Shown here: piece after piece, positions 13,974-21,431 of the stretch
Layout: each line of letters opens with the position of its first letter
Position numbering within the stretch: position 1 is the first letter of the stretch
Virus record (IMG/VR): IMGVR_UViG_3300011114_000542
Span: 1-50,284 of that record
Origin: a virus
Direction: 5' to 3' (one strand)
Length of the DNA stretch: 50,284 bases
Translations under genes and position numbers: made by a program
The notes under the pieces: model-generated
Databases searched by the model: none
Seen by the model: only the letters and a program-made list of their open reading frames with translations
What the model was told of the DNA's origin: nothing

Positions 13974-14064
13974 CGGTTGAGTATTGGCGAAGTGCCACCA
14001 GTACAAACTTAAATTCAAGGCACAAACTATCTGTGGCATTTTGCCAATACTGTGTTATAGGTAG
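13971..14064 (+). repeat. attC-like site D
   Basis: TAAC...AGTATTGGC.AA.TGCCA (13971-13997) is complementary to TGGCATTTTGCCAATACTGTGTTA (14034-14057), then TAGGTAG. It is the clearest of the four sites, with separate outer and inner paired boxes and unpaired bases between, as in attC. Confidence 0.7.
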
Positions 14065-14078
14065 TTGTTTTAAAAATT
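14054..14078 (+). repeat. Left copy of 25-bp inverted repeat flanking cassette 4
   Basis: Starts at the GTTATAGGTAG end of site D; 24 of 25 bases are complementary to 14506-14530. Confidence 0.8.
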
Positions 14079-14103
14079 AGCGTTGGCATTAAAAAACGAA
14101 ATT

Positions 14104-14493
14104 ATGATTAACGAATTAGCAAAAGAAATTCATTTAAACGCAAAGAGCAAAGGCTTTTTTGACGAACCGAAAAACATAGGCGAAATGCTTTGTCTTATAC
14201 ATTCAGAAGTATCGGAAGCATTGGAAGCTGCCCGAAAAAACCATTACGCTGTAAAGAGTTGGAATATTGAAAAGAATATTGATTTAAACGATATGGATTC
14301 AACTTCAAAAAAGCAATATTTTCAACAAGAATTTGAGGTAGCAATCAAAAACAGTTTTGAGGACGAATTAGCCGATGTTATGATTAGGGTAATGGATTTG
14401 GCAGCGTTTAAAGGAATTGATTTGGAATACCATATTAAGATGAAAATGGCTTACAATGCAATGAGGGAACACAAACACGGTAAGAAGTATTGA
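14104..14493 (+). CDS. Cassette gene 4: MazG-like NTP pyrophosphohydrolase, 129 aa
   Basis: ATG 14104 was chosen (a TTG at 14083 would add seven residues). It contains the MazG-fold signature: an E-x-x-E-x-x-E-type helix (IHSEVSEALEAARKN, about residues 37-51) and the downstream E-x2-D helix (FEDELADVMIRVMDLAAF), which together bind Mg2+ and hydrolyse NTPs to NMP and PPi. The insert between the helices (about 40 residues) is longer than in the second MazG gene at 22526-22822. It is flanked by the 25-bp inverted repeat. A house-cleaning or alarmone-modulating role is inferred from the family. Confidence 0.8.
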   Translation: MINELAKEIHLNAKSKGFFDEPKNIGEMLCLIHSEVSEALEAARKNHYAVKSWNIEKNIDLNDMDSTSKKQYFQQEFEVAIKNSFEDELADVMIRVMDLAAFKGIDLEYHIKMKMAYNAMREHKHGKKY

Positions 14494-14505
14494 CCGTGCG
14501 GTGGG

Positions 14506-14530
14506 AATTTTTAAAACAATTACCTATAAC
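14506..14530 (-). repeat. Right copy of 25-bp inverted repeat flanking cassette 4
   Basis: Reverse complement of 14054-14078 with one mismatch. It replaces the attC-like site expected after cassette 4 and marks the right end of the block. Confidence 0.8.
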
Positions 14531-14540
14531 TATTATATGT

Positions 14541-14579
14541 AAACACTCCTTTGAAATGCTAATAAAATAAACACTCTTT
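14541..14579 (+). repeat. Direct repeat AAACACTCYTT upstream of the recombinase
   Basis: AAACACTCCTT (14541-14551) and AAACACTCTTT (14569-14579), 28 bp apart and just before the recombinase ATG at 14598. They may be arm-type binding sites or operators. Confidence 0.4.
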
Positions 14580-14597
14580 AATTAAAAAGTCGAAAAC

Positions 14598-15431
14598 ATG
14601 AATTTAGAAAAGTGGATAAATAGATATAAAACTGACTGTGCAATGAAGTACAATAGTGATGCAACAAAAGACAATTATACATCAGGAGTAAAGTCTTTTT
14701 TAATCAGATTTGATAACTACTCAGAACCTAAAGAAGTTCCGACACAAGAAATTAAAGAGTATTTATTGACGTTTAATACAATAAACACTCGCAAGCATAA
14801 TATTTGTGCTATAAAGTCTTTCTACAAGTTAACTGTAGGTATGCCTAGTAAGATTGATAAGATTCCTTATCCTAAATCTGATAAAAAGCTACCTATCGTT
14901 CTTTCTGTAGATGAGATACAGAGAATGTTTAATGTATGTGCTAATAAGAAACATAAGGCGATTTTAGCTCTACTTTACTCTTGCGGATTAAGAGTAAGTG
15001 AGCTCATAAATTTGAGATGGAAAAATATTGATAGAAGTAGAATGGTTATTAATATAATCCAAGCTAAAGGAAATAAGGATAGGCAAGTCCCACTTCCAGA
15101 GAATTTAATTAAAGTATTAGAAGATTACTGGAATGAATACAAGTCCGCAGAGTACGTTTTCAATGGACAAAAATCACTACAATATACAGATAGAAGTGTA
15201 GGAGAAGTTATTAAACAGTTGGCTGATAAGGCAGGAATATGTAATAAGAGAGTTTACACACACCTTATGCGTCATTGTAGCTTTACTCACATGGTTGAGA
15301 ACGGATGCGACATAAATCTAATTCAGAAGTTAGCTGGCCATTCAAGTGTAAAAACCACTAATATCTACCTCCATATTAGCCATAATCATATCAGTAAGAT
15401 TCAAAGCCCTTTATCTCAAATACAATTATAA
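14598..15431 (+). CDS. Tyrosine recombinase (XerC/phage integrase type)
   Basis: 277 residues. An N-terminal SAM-like core-binding domain (1 to about 95) is followed by the catalytic domain with R132 (SCGLRVSEL), K157 (KGNKDRQ), H222 and R225 (THLMRH), H248 (LAGHSSVKTTN) and nucleophile Y257 (IYLH), so all active-site residues are present. It lacks the extra ~20-residue domain of integron IntI enzymes between K and the H-x-x-R box, so it is Xer/phage-like by sequence. It stands directly beside the attC-like block. It may integrate the phage, resolve genome multimers, or move the cassettes; sequence alone does not decide. Confidence 0.9.
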   Translation: MNLEKWINRYKTDCAMKYNSDATKDNYTSGVKSFLIRFDNYSEPKEVPTQEIKEYLLTFNTINTRKHNICAIKSFYKLTVGMPSKIDKIPYPKSDKKLPIVLSVDEIQRMFNVCANKKHKAILALLYSCGLRVSELINLRWKNIDRSRMVINIIQAKGNKDRQVPLPENLIKVLEDYWNEYKSAEYVFNGQKSLQYTDRSVGEVIKQLADKAGICNKRVYTHLMRHCSFTHMVENGCDINLIQKLAGHSSVKTTNIYLHISHNHISKIQSPLSQIQL

Positions 15432-15446
15432 CTCAAAATTGAATTA
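15429..15446. repeat. 18-bp palindrome TAACTCAAAATTGAATTA
   Basis: Overlaps the recombinase stop codon and ends 3 bp before the next start. Confidence 0.7.
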
Positions 15447-15449
15447 GAA

Positions 15450-15824
15450 ATGACAAAACTAGAAGTAACACAAGAAGGAGAAATCTTTATTTACAATTTT
15501 ACTTTGGCGGATGGAACTAAGAAACAACAGAAGTATTCTAAGTTAACCCATGAAGCTATTAAAGAGTATTTTAGTAAATCTAAGAAAGAAAAGAAGAAGC
15601 CTGCAACTGCGCCGACACTTCAAGAAGTAAAGGAGTATTTTAAGAAAGAAGGCTATCAGGAAGATTGCGCTATCAGATTTCATAAGTATTATGAAGCGCT
15701 TGAATGGTATGACAATCAGGGACGCCCTGTATTAAGATGGAAAGGAAAAGCTATTGCAACTTGGTTCAAGCCTGAAATGAAATTAAAAGTAGAAGTTAAA
15801 AATACGTCATCATTTTTTCAATAA
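15450..15824 (+). CDS. Probable helicase loader / replication accessory protein, 124 aa
   Basis: The C-terminal half (about 55-115) reads 'PTLQEVKEYFKKEGYQEDCAIRFHKYYEALEWYDNQGRPVLRWKGKAIATWFK'-like in segments. This matches the small helical domain found at the ends of phage replication initiators and DnaT/loader-type proteins of Bacteroidota. The N-terminus is a short beta segment (TKLEVTQEGEIFIYNF) and a basic linker (KSKKEKKKPAT). It ends 3 bp before the DnaB-like helicase, the usual loader-helicase gene pair. I infer a role in helicase loading on DNA. Confidence 0.75.
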   Translation: MTKLEVTQEGEIFIYNFTLADGTKKQQKYSKLTHEAIKEYFSKSKKEKKKPATAPTLQEVKEYFKKEGYQEDCAIRFHKYYEALEWYDNQGRPVLRWKGKAIATWFKPEMKLKVEVKNTSSFFQ

Positions 15825-15827
15825 CAC

Positions 15828-17192
15828 ATGGATTTAAAACAAAAAGAAAGAGAAGTATTAAATCTGTTTGCCGACAACGCTGACTTATTTGTTAATTGTG
15901 AACATTTAGTATTCGATAATTTATGGTCCACAAACTTCAATAAGGTTAAGTATAAGATTATTAAATACAACCATGAGAAAGGAAAGAAATCAGATACTTA
16001 CTTACTCTCTAATATGCTCATTAAAGCAGGTTGCAATAAGAAAGAAATAGGACTCGAAGTCTCAGAACCTAACTACAAAATTGCTAAGAACGTAGATGAG
16101 TATGTTAAGGATATTTTTGATGAGTATTCTAAACGACAGCTAACTCCATTACTTCAAAGAGTTCACTCTGAGCTTAGTTCTGAATTAGGAGATGTAAATA
16201 GTTGCTTAGAAGATTTAAAGACAGCGGTGAACGATATAGAAGCTATTAAGAATAATCTATCTATTGAAAGAAGTGTACATGATATTCATGATGACGCTTT
16301 AAAAGAATTATTAGATGCTCAAGCAACCGAAGGTGAGTTGATAGGATACTCTTATGGATTAAGAGATTTAGATAAATTAACCTGTGGCGCAAAGCAAGAG
16401 GTGATATTAGTTATTGCTCCTCCTGCTGCTGGTAAATCTACGTTAATGGTACATATCACTAAAAGCATAGCAATAGACCAAAAGAAACCAGTTTGTATAT
16501 TTTCTTTAGAAATGCCTGCCACTCAGTTAATGAAAAACATTTGGGCTAATGCTTTACAAATCAACTCTTATGGAATTAGAAGTGGCGGACTGTCTGATGA
16601 GAATTTATTAAGAGTTAAGAATTTCAAATCTGTATTAAAAGATAATTTAGTAATAGATGATACTCCTGGGATTACATATCAGTACATGGAGACTAGAATC
16701 CGTAAAATGCGTAAAAAGATACCATTAGACGTCGTTATTGTTGTTATGGTAGATTATGTTCAGATTATGAGAAACATTCCAGAGGAGACGAAAGGATTTA
16801 GTGAGGAGGCTCAACATGGATTACGGTCAAATGGATTGTTAGAATTATCTAAAAGATATAATCTTTGCTTAATTGAATTATCTCAGATTGCTAGAGAAAC
16901 AGGAAAGAGAGAAAATAAAGAACCTTTATTAAGTGACGCTAAAGGGTCAGGCTCATGGGAAGCAAATAGTGTACAGTGTTGGGCTATATTTAGACCAGAA
17001 TATTACGAAAAAGACCCGATGGATGGAGATATTTCACTTAAAGGATTATGCAAGATTAAAGTCCTTAAAAATAGATACGGTAGTATTGGAGATATTTACA
17101 CTAGGTTTAAAGGACACTTATCTTCTTTTGAGGATTATGATAGAGATTCAAACGATATAATAACAGGAGGTTCAAGTGGAGATGAGTTCTAA
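15828..17192 (+). CDS. DnaB-like replicative helicase
   Basis: 454 residues, the usual size for DnaB. Helical N-terminal domain (1 to about 150), linker, then a RecA-type ATPase: Walker A APPAAGKST (197-205), 'VCIFSLEMPATQLMKNIW' (motif H1a-type, about 222-239), a Walker B-type strand ending 'VMVDYVQIM', 'LCLIELSQIARE' (motif H3, with the Gln sensor) and a C-terminal 'LKNRYGSIGDIYTRF' arginine/phosphate-sensing segment. It is the hexameric 5'-3' helicase at the phage replication fork and is coupled to the putative loader upstream. No DNA polymerase or primase gene is visible in this window. Confidence 0.92.
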   Translation: MDLKQKEREVLNLFADNADLFVNCEHLVFDNLWSTNFNKVKYKIIKYNHEKGKKSDTYLLSNMLIKAGCNKKEIGLEVSEPNYKIAKNVDEYVKDIFDEYSKRQLTPLLQRVHSELSSELGDVNSCLEDLKTAVNDIEAIKNNLSIERSVHDIHDDALKELLDAQATEGELIGYSYGLRDLDKLTCGAKQEVILVIAPPAAGKSTLMVHITKSIAIDQKKPVCIFSLEMPATQLMKNIWANALQINSYGIRSGGLSDENLLRVKNFKSVLKDNLVIDDTPGITYQYMETRIRKMRKKIPLDVVIVVMVDYVQIMRNIPEETKGFSEEAQHGLRSNGLLELSKRYNLCLIELSQIARETGKRENKEPLLSDAKGSGSWEANSVQCWAIFRPEYYEKDPMDGDISLKGLCKIKVLKNRYGSIGDIYTRFKGHLSSFEDYDRDSNDIITGGSSGDEF

Positions 17193-17595
17193 AGTAGATT
17201 TTAAATCACCAATAGGATTAGCATTATGCGCGATATGCTTAAAAGAGTTCTATAACCTATACGATAATGAATGTTGCGGGATAATAACTAACACCCACTC
17301 AGGAGCCATGCTATACGATTTACTTAAATGGGCAGGCAATGATATGGCTATTGATGAAAATATCAAGAAAGAAGTATTAGAGAATTGTAAATCAGACTAC
17401 TTAGTCATCCAAGATAGAAGCATTAAAGATAAAGAGAAGCATAAGAAGATATATCAAGACTATTGTAAATGCAAGATGGCGGAGATGTGGCTAAATATTA
17501 AAGCTGATGAAGATAAAAGAGTGTTTCCTGATGAAATACCTATTCCTAAATTAGACTCTCAATACCATAAATTTAGGCTTCATAGAGAAGAATAA
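17182..17595 (+). CDS. Hypothetical protein, 137 aa
   Basis: Overlaps the helicase end. The start could be GTG 17176 or ATG 17182; an AGGAGG sequence at 17165-17170 lies upstream of both, but this host type generally does not rely on it and the bases also code for helicase Gly residues. The protein begins MSSKVDFKSPIGLALCAICL and has scattered cysteines (C, CC, C near residues 14-33) and a basic C-terminus. No family recognised; position suggests a replication accessory. Confidence 0.65.
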   Translation: MSSKVDFKSPIGLALCAICLKEFYNLYDNECCGIITNTHSGAMLYDLLKWAGNDMAIDENIKKEVLENCKSDYLVIQDRSIKDKEKHKKIYQDYCKCKMAEMWLNIKADEDKRVFPDEIPIPKLDSQYHKFRLHREE

Positions 17596-17624
17596 AAAAT
17601 AATTGAATAAATAATCAATTTTTT

Positions 17625-17649
17625 GTAACCTTATTTATTTTTATACGTT
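17625..17649 (+). promoter_or_regulatory. GTAACC-N13-TACGTT promoter
   Basis: GTAACC (17625-17630), TACGTT (17644-17649) followed by AAAC; ATG at 17677 after an A-rich leader. Confidence 0.75.
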
Positions 17650-17676
17650 AAACTACTTAAATTAAAACAAAACGCC

Positions 17677-17880
17677 ATGGAAAAACAATTAAACATTTAT
17701 TGGATAGGTGCTAGTGCATATTTTCCTGTTTGTGATGCTGGAGCTGTAGTTATAGCTAAAAATCCAAAAGAAGCATTATCTTTAGTAACGGATTTGAATA
17801 GACCCGATAAGCCAGTTCTAATAGGTAAATCAAATAGAAAAAAGTCGGAAGTAATAGTAACAAATAACGGAGATTATTAA
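17677..17880 (+). CDS. Small hypothetical protein, 67 aa
   Basis: Begins MEKQLNIYWIGASAYFPVC. Beta-alpha-beta pattern ('GAVVIAKNPKEALSLVTDLN') typical of a small sensor- or DUF-like fold; no family recognised. It is first in a transcript with the next three genes; one base separates it from 17882. Confidence 0.65.
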   Translation: MEKQLNIYWIGASAYFPVCDAGAVVIAKNPKEALSLVTDLNRPDKPVLIGKSNRKKSEVIVTNNGDY

Positions 17881-17881
17881 C

Positions 17882-18739
17882 ATGGCAAAGAAAGAAAAAG
17901 TAACACTACAAGAATTGATAGTACAAACTCCTGAGTTAAAGTCATCTCTTCTTAAATTTGAGAATGTAAAATTACAACTCGATAAGGCGGCGGAAACCTG
18001 CCTACAAATCAAAGTAACTGATGAGAATAGTTTAGCGGTTGCAGAGAACCAAATGGGTAAAGTGAACGAACTCATTAAGGCAGTAGAAAGTGTAAGAAAA
18101 GACGAAAAGCAACCTTATTTAGAAAAAGGTAAAGCTATTGATGCGGCGGCGGCTTATGTATCTGAATTACCTGAAGTAGCACTTAAACATCTTAAAGATG
18201 AAAAGATAGCTTATATCAGAGTAGTAGAAGCAGAGAATAAACGTAAGAAAGACATCCAAGACAGCATCAATAAAACTAAAGAATGGTGTCAATCTAAATT
18301 AGAATCCGTTAATACGCATGAAGATTGTGATTATGCTATAAACAAATTAGCTTTTATTTTTAATAGAGAAGAATTTTATCAAGAGTTCTTTAATCAAATA
18401 GAAGAGATATTTAATGATTATACAAGATTATTTAGATTAAAACAACAAGAGTTTGCCGCTGAAAGCCCTGATGAATTAGAAGCTATTAAAGAAGTTCAAG
18501 CAGAGATAAAACAAAATATCGAGTCGGCAGATGTAGTAGAAACTCCTATTGAAACTATATCTAAAGTAAGAAGAACTTGGAAATTTGAATTATCAGATAT
18601 TACAAAAGTACCCGAGATGTTTCTTACAATAGATGAATCAATAGTTAAAGATTGGTTAAAAGTCAACTCAGGCTATTTAAAAGACGGTGGAATAGTAAAT
18701 GGCATTAAGTTCTATCAAGAGATAAGTGTAACCGTATAA
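17882..18739 (+). CDS. Coiled-coil phage protein, recombination-module type, 285 aa
   Basis: Long helical protein: N-terminal coiled-coil (LKFENVKLQLDKAAETCLQ; VNELIKAVESVRKDEKQPYLEKGKAIDAAAA), a middle Trp-containing helix pair, and a C-terminal domain 'RRTWKFELSDITKVPEMFLTIDESIVKDWLK ... GIKFYQEISV'. This C-terminal block (V-P-x-x-F-L-x-x-D-E-x-x-V-K ... G-I-x-F-Y-x-E) is characteristic of phage proteins located near single-strand annealing and SSB genes. I infer a DNA-recombination accessory role. The last base overlaps the next start (ATG at 18739). Confidence 0.75.
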   Translation: MAKKEKVTLQELIVQTPELKSSLLKFENVKLQLDKAAETCLQIKVTDENSLAVAENQMGKVNELIKAVESVRKDEKQPYLEKGKAIDAAAAYVSELPEVALKHLKDEKIAYIRVVEAENKRKKDIQDSINKTKEWCQSKLESVNTHEDCDYAINKLAFIFNREEFYQEFFNQIEEIFNDYTRLFRLKQQEFAAESPDELEAIKEVQAEIKQNIESADVVETPIETISKVRRTWKFELSDITKVPEMFLTIDESIVKDWLKVNSGYLKDGGIVNGIKFYQEISVTV

Positions 18740-19005
18740 TGCTAAACGCTCAACTACTACATAAACTAAAAGAGAAGCATCCTGAGTACACAGAAAAGCA
18801 GATAAGACTTGTTATTATGTGGCATATCGGCAGAATGAATAGTATGTTTTCTAAAGCCGAGACATTCAAACTAACCATTAACAAGTTAGGAACTATCCAC
18901 ACCCACGGCAACGCAGTAAGTGAACACAAAATAAACGATAGAAAGTACCACAGAAAGAATATGAGTAAAGTGAGTCTATACACAGATAAAGCATTATTAT
19001 TTTAA
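18739..19005 (+). CDS. Small basic protein, possibly HU/IHF-like, 88 aa
   Basis: Begins MLNAQLLHKLKEKHPEYTEKQIRLVIMWHIGRMNSM: two helices followed by a strand pair 'FKLTINKLGTIHTHGNAV' and a basic segment 'HKINDRKYHRKNMSK'. The helix-helix-'LGT(I/F)'-strand order recalls HU/IHF family proteins, which bend DNA, but the protein lacks a clear beta-arm, so this is a weak suggestion. It overlaps the upstream gene by one base and is followed 1 bp later by another gene. Confidence 0.65.
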   Translation: MLNAQLLHKLKEKHPEYTEKQIRLVIMWHIGRMNSMFSKAETFKLTINKLGTIHTHGNAVSEHKINDRKYHRKNMSKVSLYTDKALLF

Positions 19006-19006
19006 T

Positions 19007-19192
19007 ATGAAAACAGAAAAAGTATATTGGAAAACAAAAGAGGGAGAAACTCTTGATATTGATGAAATGTCAATAGAGCATCTTAGAAATGTATTAAAAT
19101 TCATTATTGCAAGAAGAAAGAAAATAAGAAGTATCCCTTGTCAAAAAACTGCCGCCTTAGATGAGTATTGGGATAATTTTTGGAAACAATAA
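19007..19192 (+). CDS. Small hypothetical protein, 61 aa
   Basis: Begins MKTEKVYWKTKEGETLDID; 'MSIEHLRNVLKFIIARRKKIR' forms a basic amphipathic helix and the end is WDNFWKQ. A helix of this 'dM-s-x-x-H-L-x-N-x-L-K-x-I-x-x-x' type is common in short phage proteins thought to bind nucleic acid. No family assigned. It is last in the 17677-19192 transcript. Confidence 0.65.
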   Translation: MKTEKVYWKTKEGETLDIDEMSIEHLRNVLKFIIARRKKIRSIPCQKTAALDEYWDNFWKQ

Positions 19193-19222
19193 TAAATCTC
19201 TTGCATATTTTAATCAAAGTAT

Positions 19223-19247
19223 GTAACTTTATATCAAAATTAAACGT
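19223..19247 (+). promoter_or_regulatory. GTAACT-N13-AAACGT promoter variant
   Basis: GTAACT (19223-19228) and AAACGT (19242-19247) followed by ATAAAT, with standard spacing; ATG at 19280 after an A-rich leader. Confidence 0.55.
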
Positions 19248-19279
19248 ATAAATAATATAAACCATAAAAACAAAAACAA

Positions 19280-20035
19280 ATGTCAAGAAGTAATCCAACA
19301 TCAGAAAACGCTGTAAATCCTGCAAAATTTTTTATAGAATGGTCAGGTTCAGAAGGAAAATTTAAGTACTACGATAAAGAAAAGAAAGAAAATGTATTCA
19401 TGGAACTACCTTTTTACTTTCTGCCTTTAGACCAATTATCAACAGTCAAAGGCTACGATGAGAAAGCTGGATTAGGATTCTATTCAAATGAAGTAAGAAG
19501 TACTAAATCAGACATCTTAACCGTTAGAACTAAAAATGGCGTTGTAATGTCGGGGCTTTACGAAAACTGTAAAGAGAAATTAGCATCTCGTGGACTTGAC
19601 TACGTTCAATCCGTATATGTAGCTATTAAAGAAGGTAAGAATTATGTATTAGCTAACTTACAATTAAAAGGTTCTGCATTAGGTCCATACATTGAGTTCT
19701 GTAAAGGAAAGAAAATGAGTGAGATTGGAGTGGCGGTTAAAAAAGCTAATCCAATGAAGAAAGGTGCAACTAAGTATTTTGAGCCAGTGTATGAGATTTT
19801 AAAAGTATCTGAAGAAGCTAATAATGTAGCCGTAGAGTTAGATAGAGAATTACAAGAATATTTAACTCCATATTTAGCTAAAAACGCATCGGCGGCACCT
19901 GCTGAAGTTATGGACGAGAATCAAGATAACGGGTTAAACACTAAGAAATCAGCCCCTAAATCAGAAGTTAAGATTGAAGCTGAAAAAGATATAGTTTTTA
20001 ATCCAGCAGATGAAGACAATGATGAAGCATTCTAA
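19280..20035 (+). CDS. Probable single-stranded DNA-binding protein, 251 aa
   Basis: Beta-rich N-terminal domain of about 185 residues (WSGSEGKFKYYDKEKKENVF; FYFLPLDQLSTVKGY; VYVAIKEGKNYVLANLQLKGSA) that looks like an OB-type fold. It is followed by a low-complexity linker (about 200-235) and an acidic tail ending DEDNDEAF. A disordered linker plus acidic tail with a final Phe is the hallmark of SSB proteins, which recruit partners through it. Its own promoter suggests high expression. It is longer than bacterial SSB (~170 aa) but similar to phage SSBs of this region type. Confidence 0.75.
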   Translation: MSRSNPTSENAVNPAKFFIEWSGSEGKFKYYDKEKKENVFMELPFYFLPLDQLSTVKGYDEKAGLGFYSNEVRSTKSDILTVRTKNGVVMSGLYENCKEKLASRGLDYVQSVYVAIKEGKNYVLANLQLKGSALGPYIEFCKGKKMSEIGVAVKKANPMKKGATKYFEPVYEILKVSEEANNVAVELDRELQEYLTPYLAKNASAAPAEVMDENQDNGLNTKKSAPKSEVKIEAEKDIVFNPADEDNDEAF

Positions 20036-20208
20036 TTTAATCTATCCGTTCTAAAGGCGGAAACTTATAAAAGGCGAATGTTAGTATAAACCGATTGGCA
20101 GTACAGTTATAAGTCAGATTTGATAGCAAGTAGTAATGAAGCACACCCGAATCTCTGTAAACTAATCCAAAGGGAATTAGGTTGCTACTTGTAAAAACCA
20201 TAGATTAA
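20036..20208 (+). ncRNA. Structured non-coding segment between SSB-like and NinB-like genes
   Basis: 173 bp without a gene but with several complementary arms: ACTTATAA/TTATAAGT (20063-20070, 20107-20114), CAAGTAG/CTACTTG (20127-20133, 20185-20191) enclosing CTAATCC/GG-ATTAG (20162-20180). Two adjacent domains fold without overlap. It could be a small RNA, a 5'-leader regulator of the following gene, or an origin. It is not a tRNA. Confidence 0.45.
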
Positions 20209-20673
20209 ATGAAAGTCGAACTCAAACATTACGGGCGTATTCTTCCAAATGGAAATATCTCATTCTATAATAACGAGCTATGGATGGAGCAACGCCAAAC
20301 ATTAGCAGGTAAGGAATTTGAAATTGTGATGAAGGAAAGATTTAAACGCCCAACCGTTAATCAGTTTGGTTACTATTTTGGCTGCATCTTAGGAGTATGT
20401 TTAACTTGTGAGCAATTTAGTCACTATCAAACTAGAGATGAGATTCATAAAGAGGTGTTTTCTCCACTCTTCCTCACGTATAAAGTAAAAGTAATAGTAG
20501 GAAAAAAGAGTTGGTTAAAAGACGTTACTAGAAGCTTGACTGAGTTAAGTAAATCAGAAACATCCGACTTTATACAAAACGTACTTAACTTCTGCGCGCA
20601 AGAAGGAATAGAAATACCTGAAGCAGATAATTATGTAGATAAATTTTACCGAGAGATAACAATTAAAGAATAA
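20209..20673 (+). CDS. NinB-like recombination protein (tentative), 154 aa
   Basis: Begins MKVELKHYGRILPNGNISF. The segment 'KRPTVNQFGYYFGCILGVC' resembles the 'R-S-x-x-Q-N-x-Y-(Y/F)-(W/F)' signature of NinB-type and related phage recombination-mediator proteins. The later 'TRSLTELSKSETSDFIQNVLNFCAQEGIEIPEAD' matches their C-terminal half, where a helix is followed by I-P-x-P/A. Such proteins bind ssDNA and assist recombination. Its location between the SSB-like gene and NinG supports this. Confidence 0.65.
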   Translation: MKVELKHYGRILPNGNISFYNNELWMEQRQTLAGKEFEIVMKERFKRPTVNQFGYYFGCILGVCLTCEQFSHYQTRDEIHKEVFSPLFLTYKVKVIVGKKSWLKDVTRSLTELSKSETSDFIQNVLNFCAQEGIEIPEADNYVDKFYREITIKE

Positions 20674-20675
20674 AC

Positions 20676-20801
20676 ATGACAAACGAATATAGATTGAGAG
20701 CCATGGTATTTGCTATTTGTAATATTTATTACATCAATAATTACCACACAATAGCACCAATGCAATATTTTACCTACGATGGATATAGTTACAGAATTTA
20801 A
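20676..20801 (+). CDS. Tiny hypothetical protein, 41 aa
   Basis: ATG 20676, TAA 20799-20801, beginning MTNEYRLRAMVFAICNIYYI. It starts 2 bp after the NinB-like stop. It has a short hydrophobic helix but no clear membrane segment. Support is only position and an otherwise unused 140-bp gap. Confidence 0.4.
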   Translation: MTNEYRLRAMVFAICNIYYINNYHTIAPMQYFTYDGYSYRI

Positions 20802-20814
20802 AAACAAAACATAT

Positions 20815-21090
20815 ATGAAACCAATAGAAACAATAGAAAAAGAAGTGAATGGAATGATTGGAACTAAAGAAGGTTCTAAAGACACCATAGTAAAAGTAAT
20901 TGGAGAGTTATTTGAAGAAAAGATATTCAAGAACGGCCCCGATGTATTCGCTAGAGTAAACTTTATGAACTCAGAAACCAACCACCTTATAGGTCAAATG
21001 TACTTACAAGGAGTAGATTCTAAAGAAAAGCTAGAAGAGGCTGTAAATGGTTCTATAGAGAAAATTAATGAAATACTACCATGTCTGTAA
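20815..21090 (+). CDS. Hypothetical protein, 91-103 aa
   Basis: Start taken at ATG 20815 (MKPIETIEKEVNG), which follows an AAAACAAAACATAT leader; ATG 20779 would overlap the tiny gene by 23 bp. The protein is alpha/beta ('DTIVKVIGELFEEKIFKNGPDVFARVNFMNSE'). No family recognised. It overlaps the next gene by 10 bp. Confidence 0.65.
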   Translation: MKPIETIEKEVNGMIGTKEGSKDTIVKVIGELFEEKIFKNGPDVFARVNFMNSETNHLIGQMYLQGVDSKEKLEEAVNGSIEKINEILPCL

Positions 21091-21431
21091 TAAAAGATAA
21101 TAAAGAGATAAAAGAAGCTCTTTTAAAAAGACTTAAAGAGTTATATCCTTCTAATATAGGTTTTGGATTTAAGAACTCTATGGTTGTAAAGGATGCTTCA
21201 GAAAGAGGTGTTAAGATAGCCGCCGAGTCCATATCTCGTTATTTTAGCCCTAAACAACAAAAAAATACTCTATCTGAGGAACAACTTATTTGGTTATGCT
21301 TTAGATATGGTATTACAATAAGAGTTCATATAGGTGAGCCAGTTGTAAGAGAAGGTAAATTATATTACGAGGTTCCAAGATTTAATGAATTAAAAGCGTT
21401 ACAAGATTTAAAAACTATATATGAAAAATAG
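21081..21431 (+). CDS. Hypothetical protein with possible helix-turn-helix, 116 aa
   Basis: Begins MSVIKDNKEIKEALLKRLKEL. The segment 'RGVKIAAESISRYFSPKQQKNTLSEEQLIWLCFRYGI' (about 42-78) has the helix-turn-helix-like layout with a 'S-I-S-R-Y-F' recognition-type helix, as in small DNA-binding proteins of Bacteroidota phages. It may be a regulator of the late switch. It overlaps both neighbours by about 10 bp, in a compact operon. Confidence 0.65.
   Translation: MSVIKDNKEIKEALLKRLKELYPSNIGFGFKNSMVVKDASERGVKIAAESISRYFSPKQQKNTLSEEQLIWLCFRYGITIRVHIGEPVVREGKLYYEVPRFNELKALQDLKTIYEK

Noticed and set aside
12240-14530. CRISPR array interpretation of the repeated elements
   Set aside because: The elements are inverted repeats of different length separated by protein-coding genes, without short regular spacers or cas genes.
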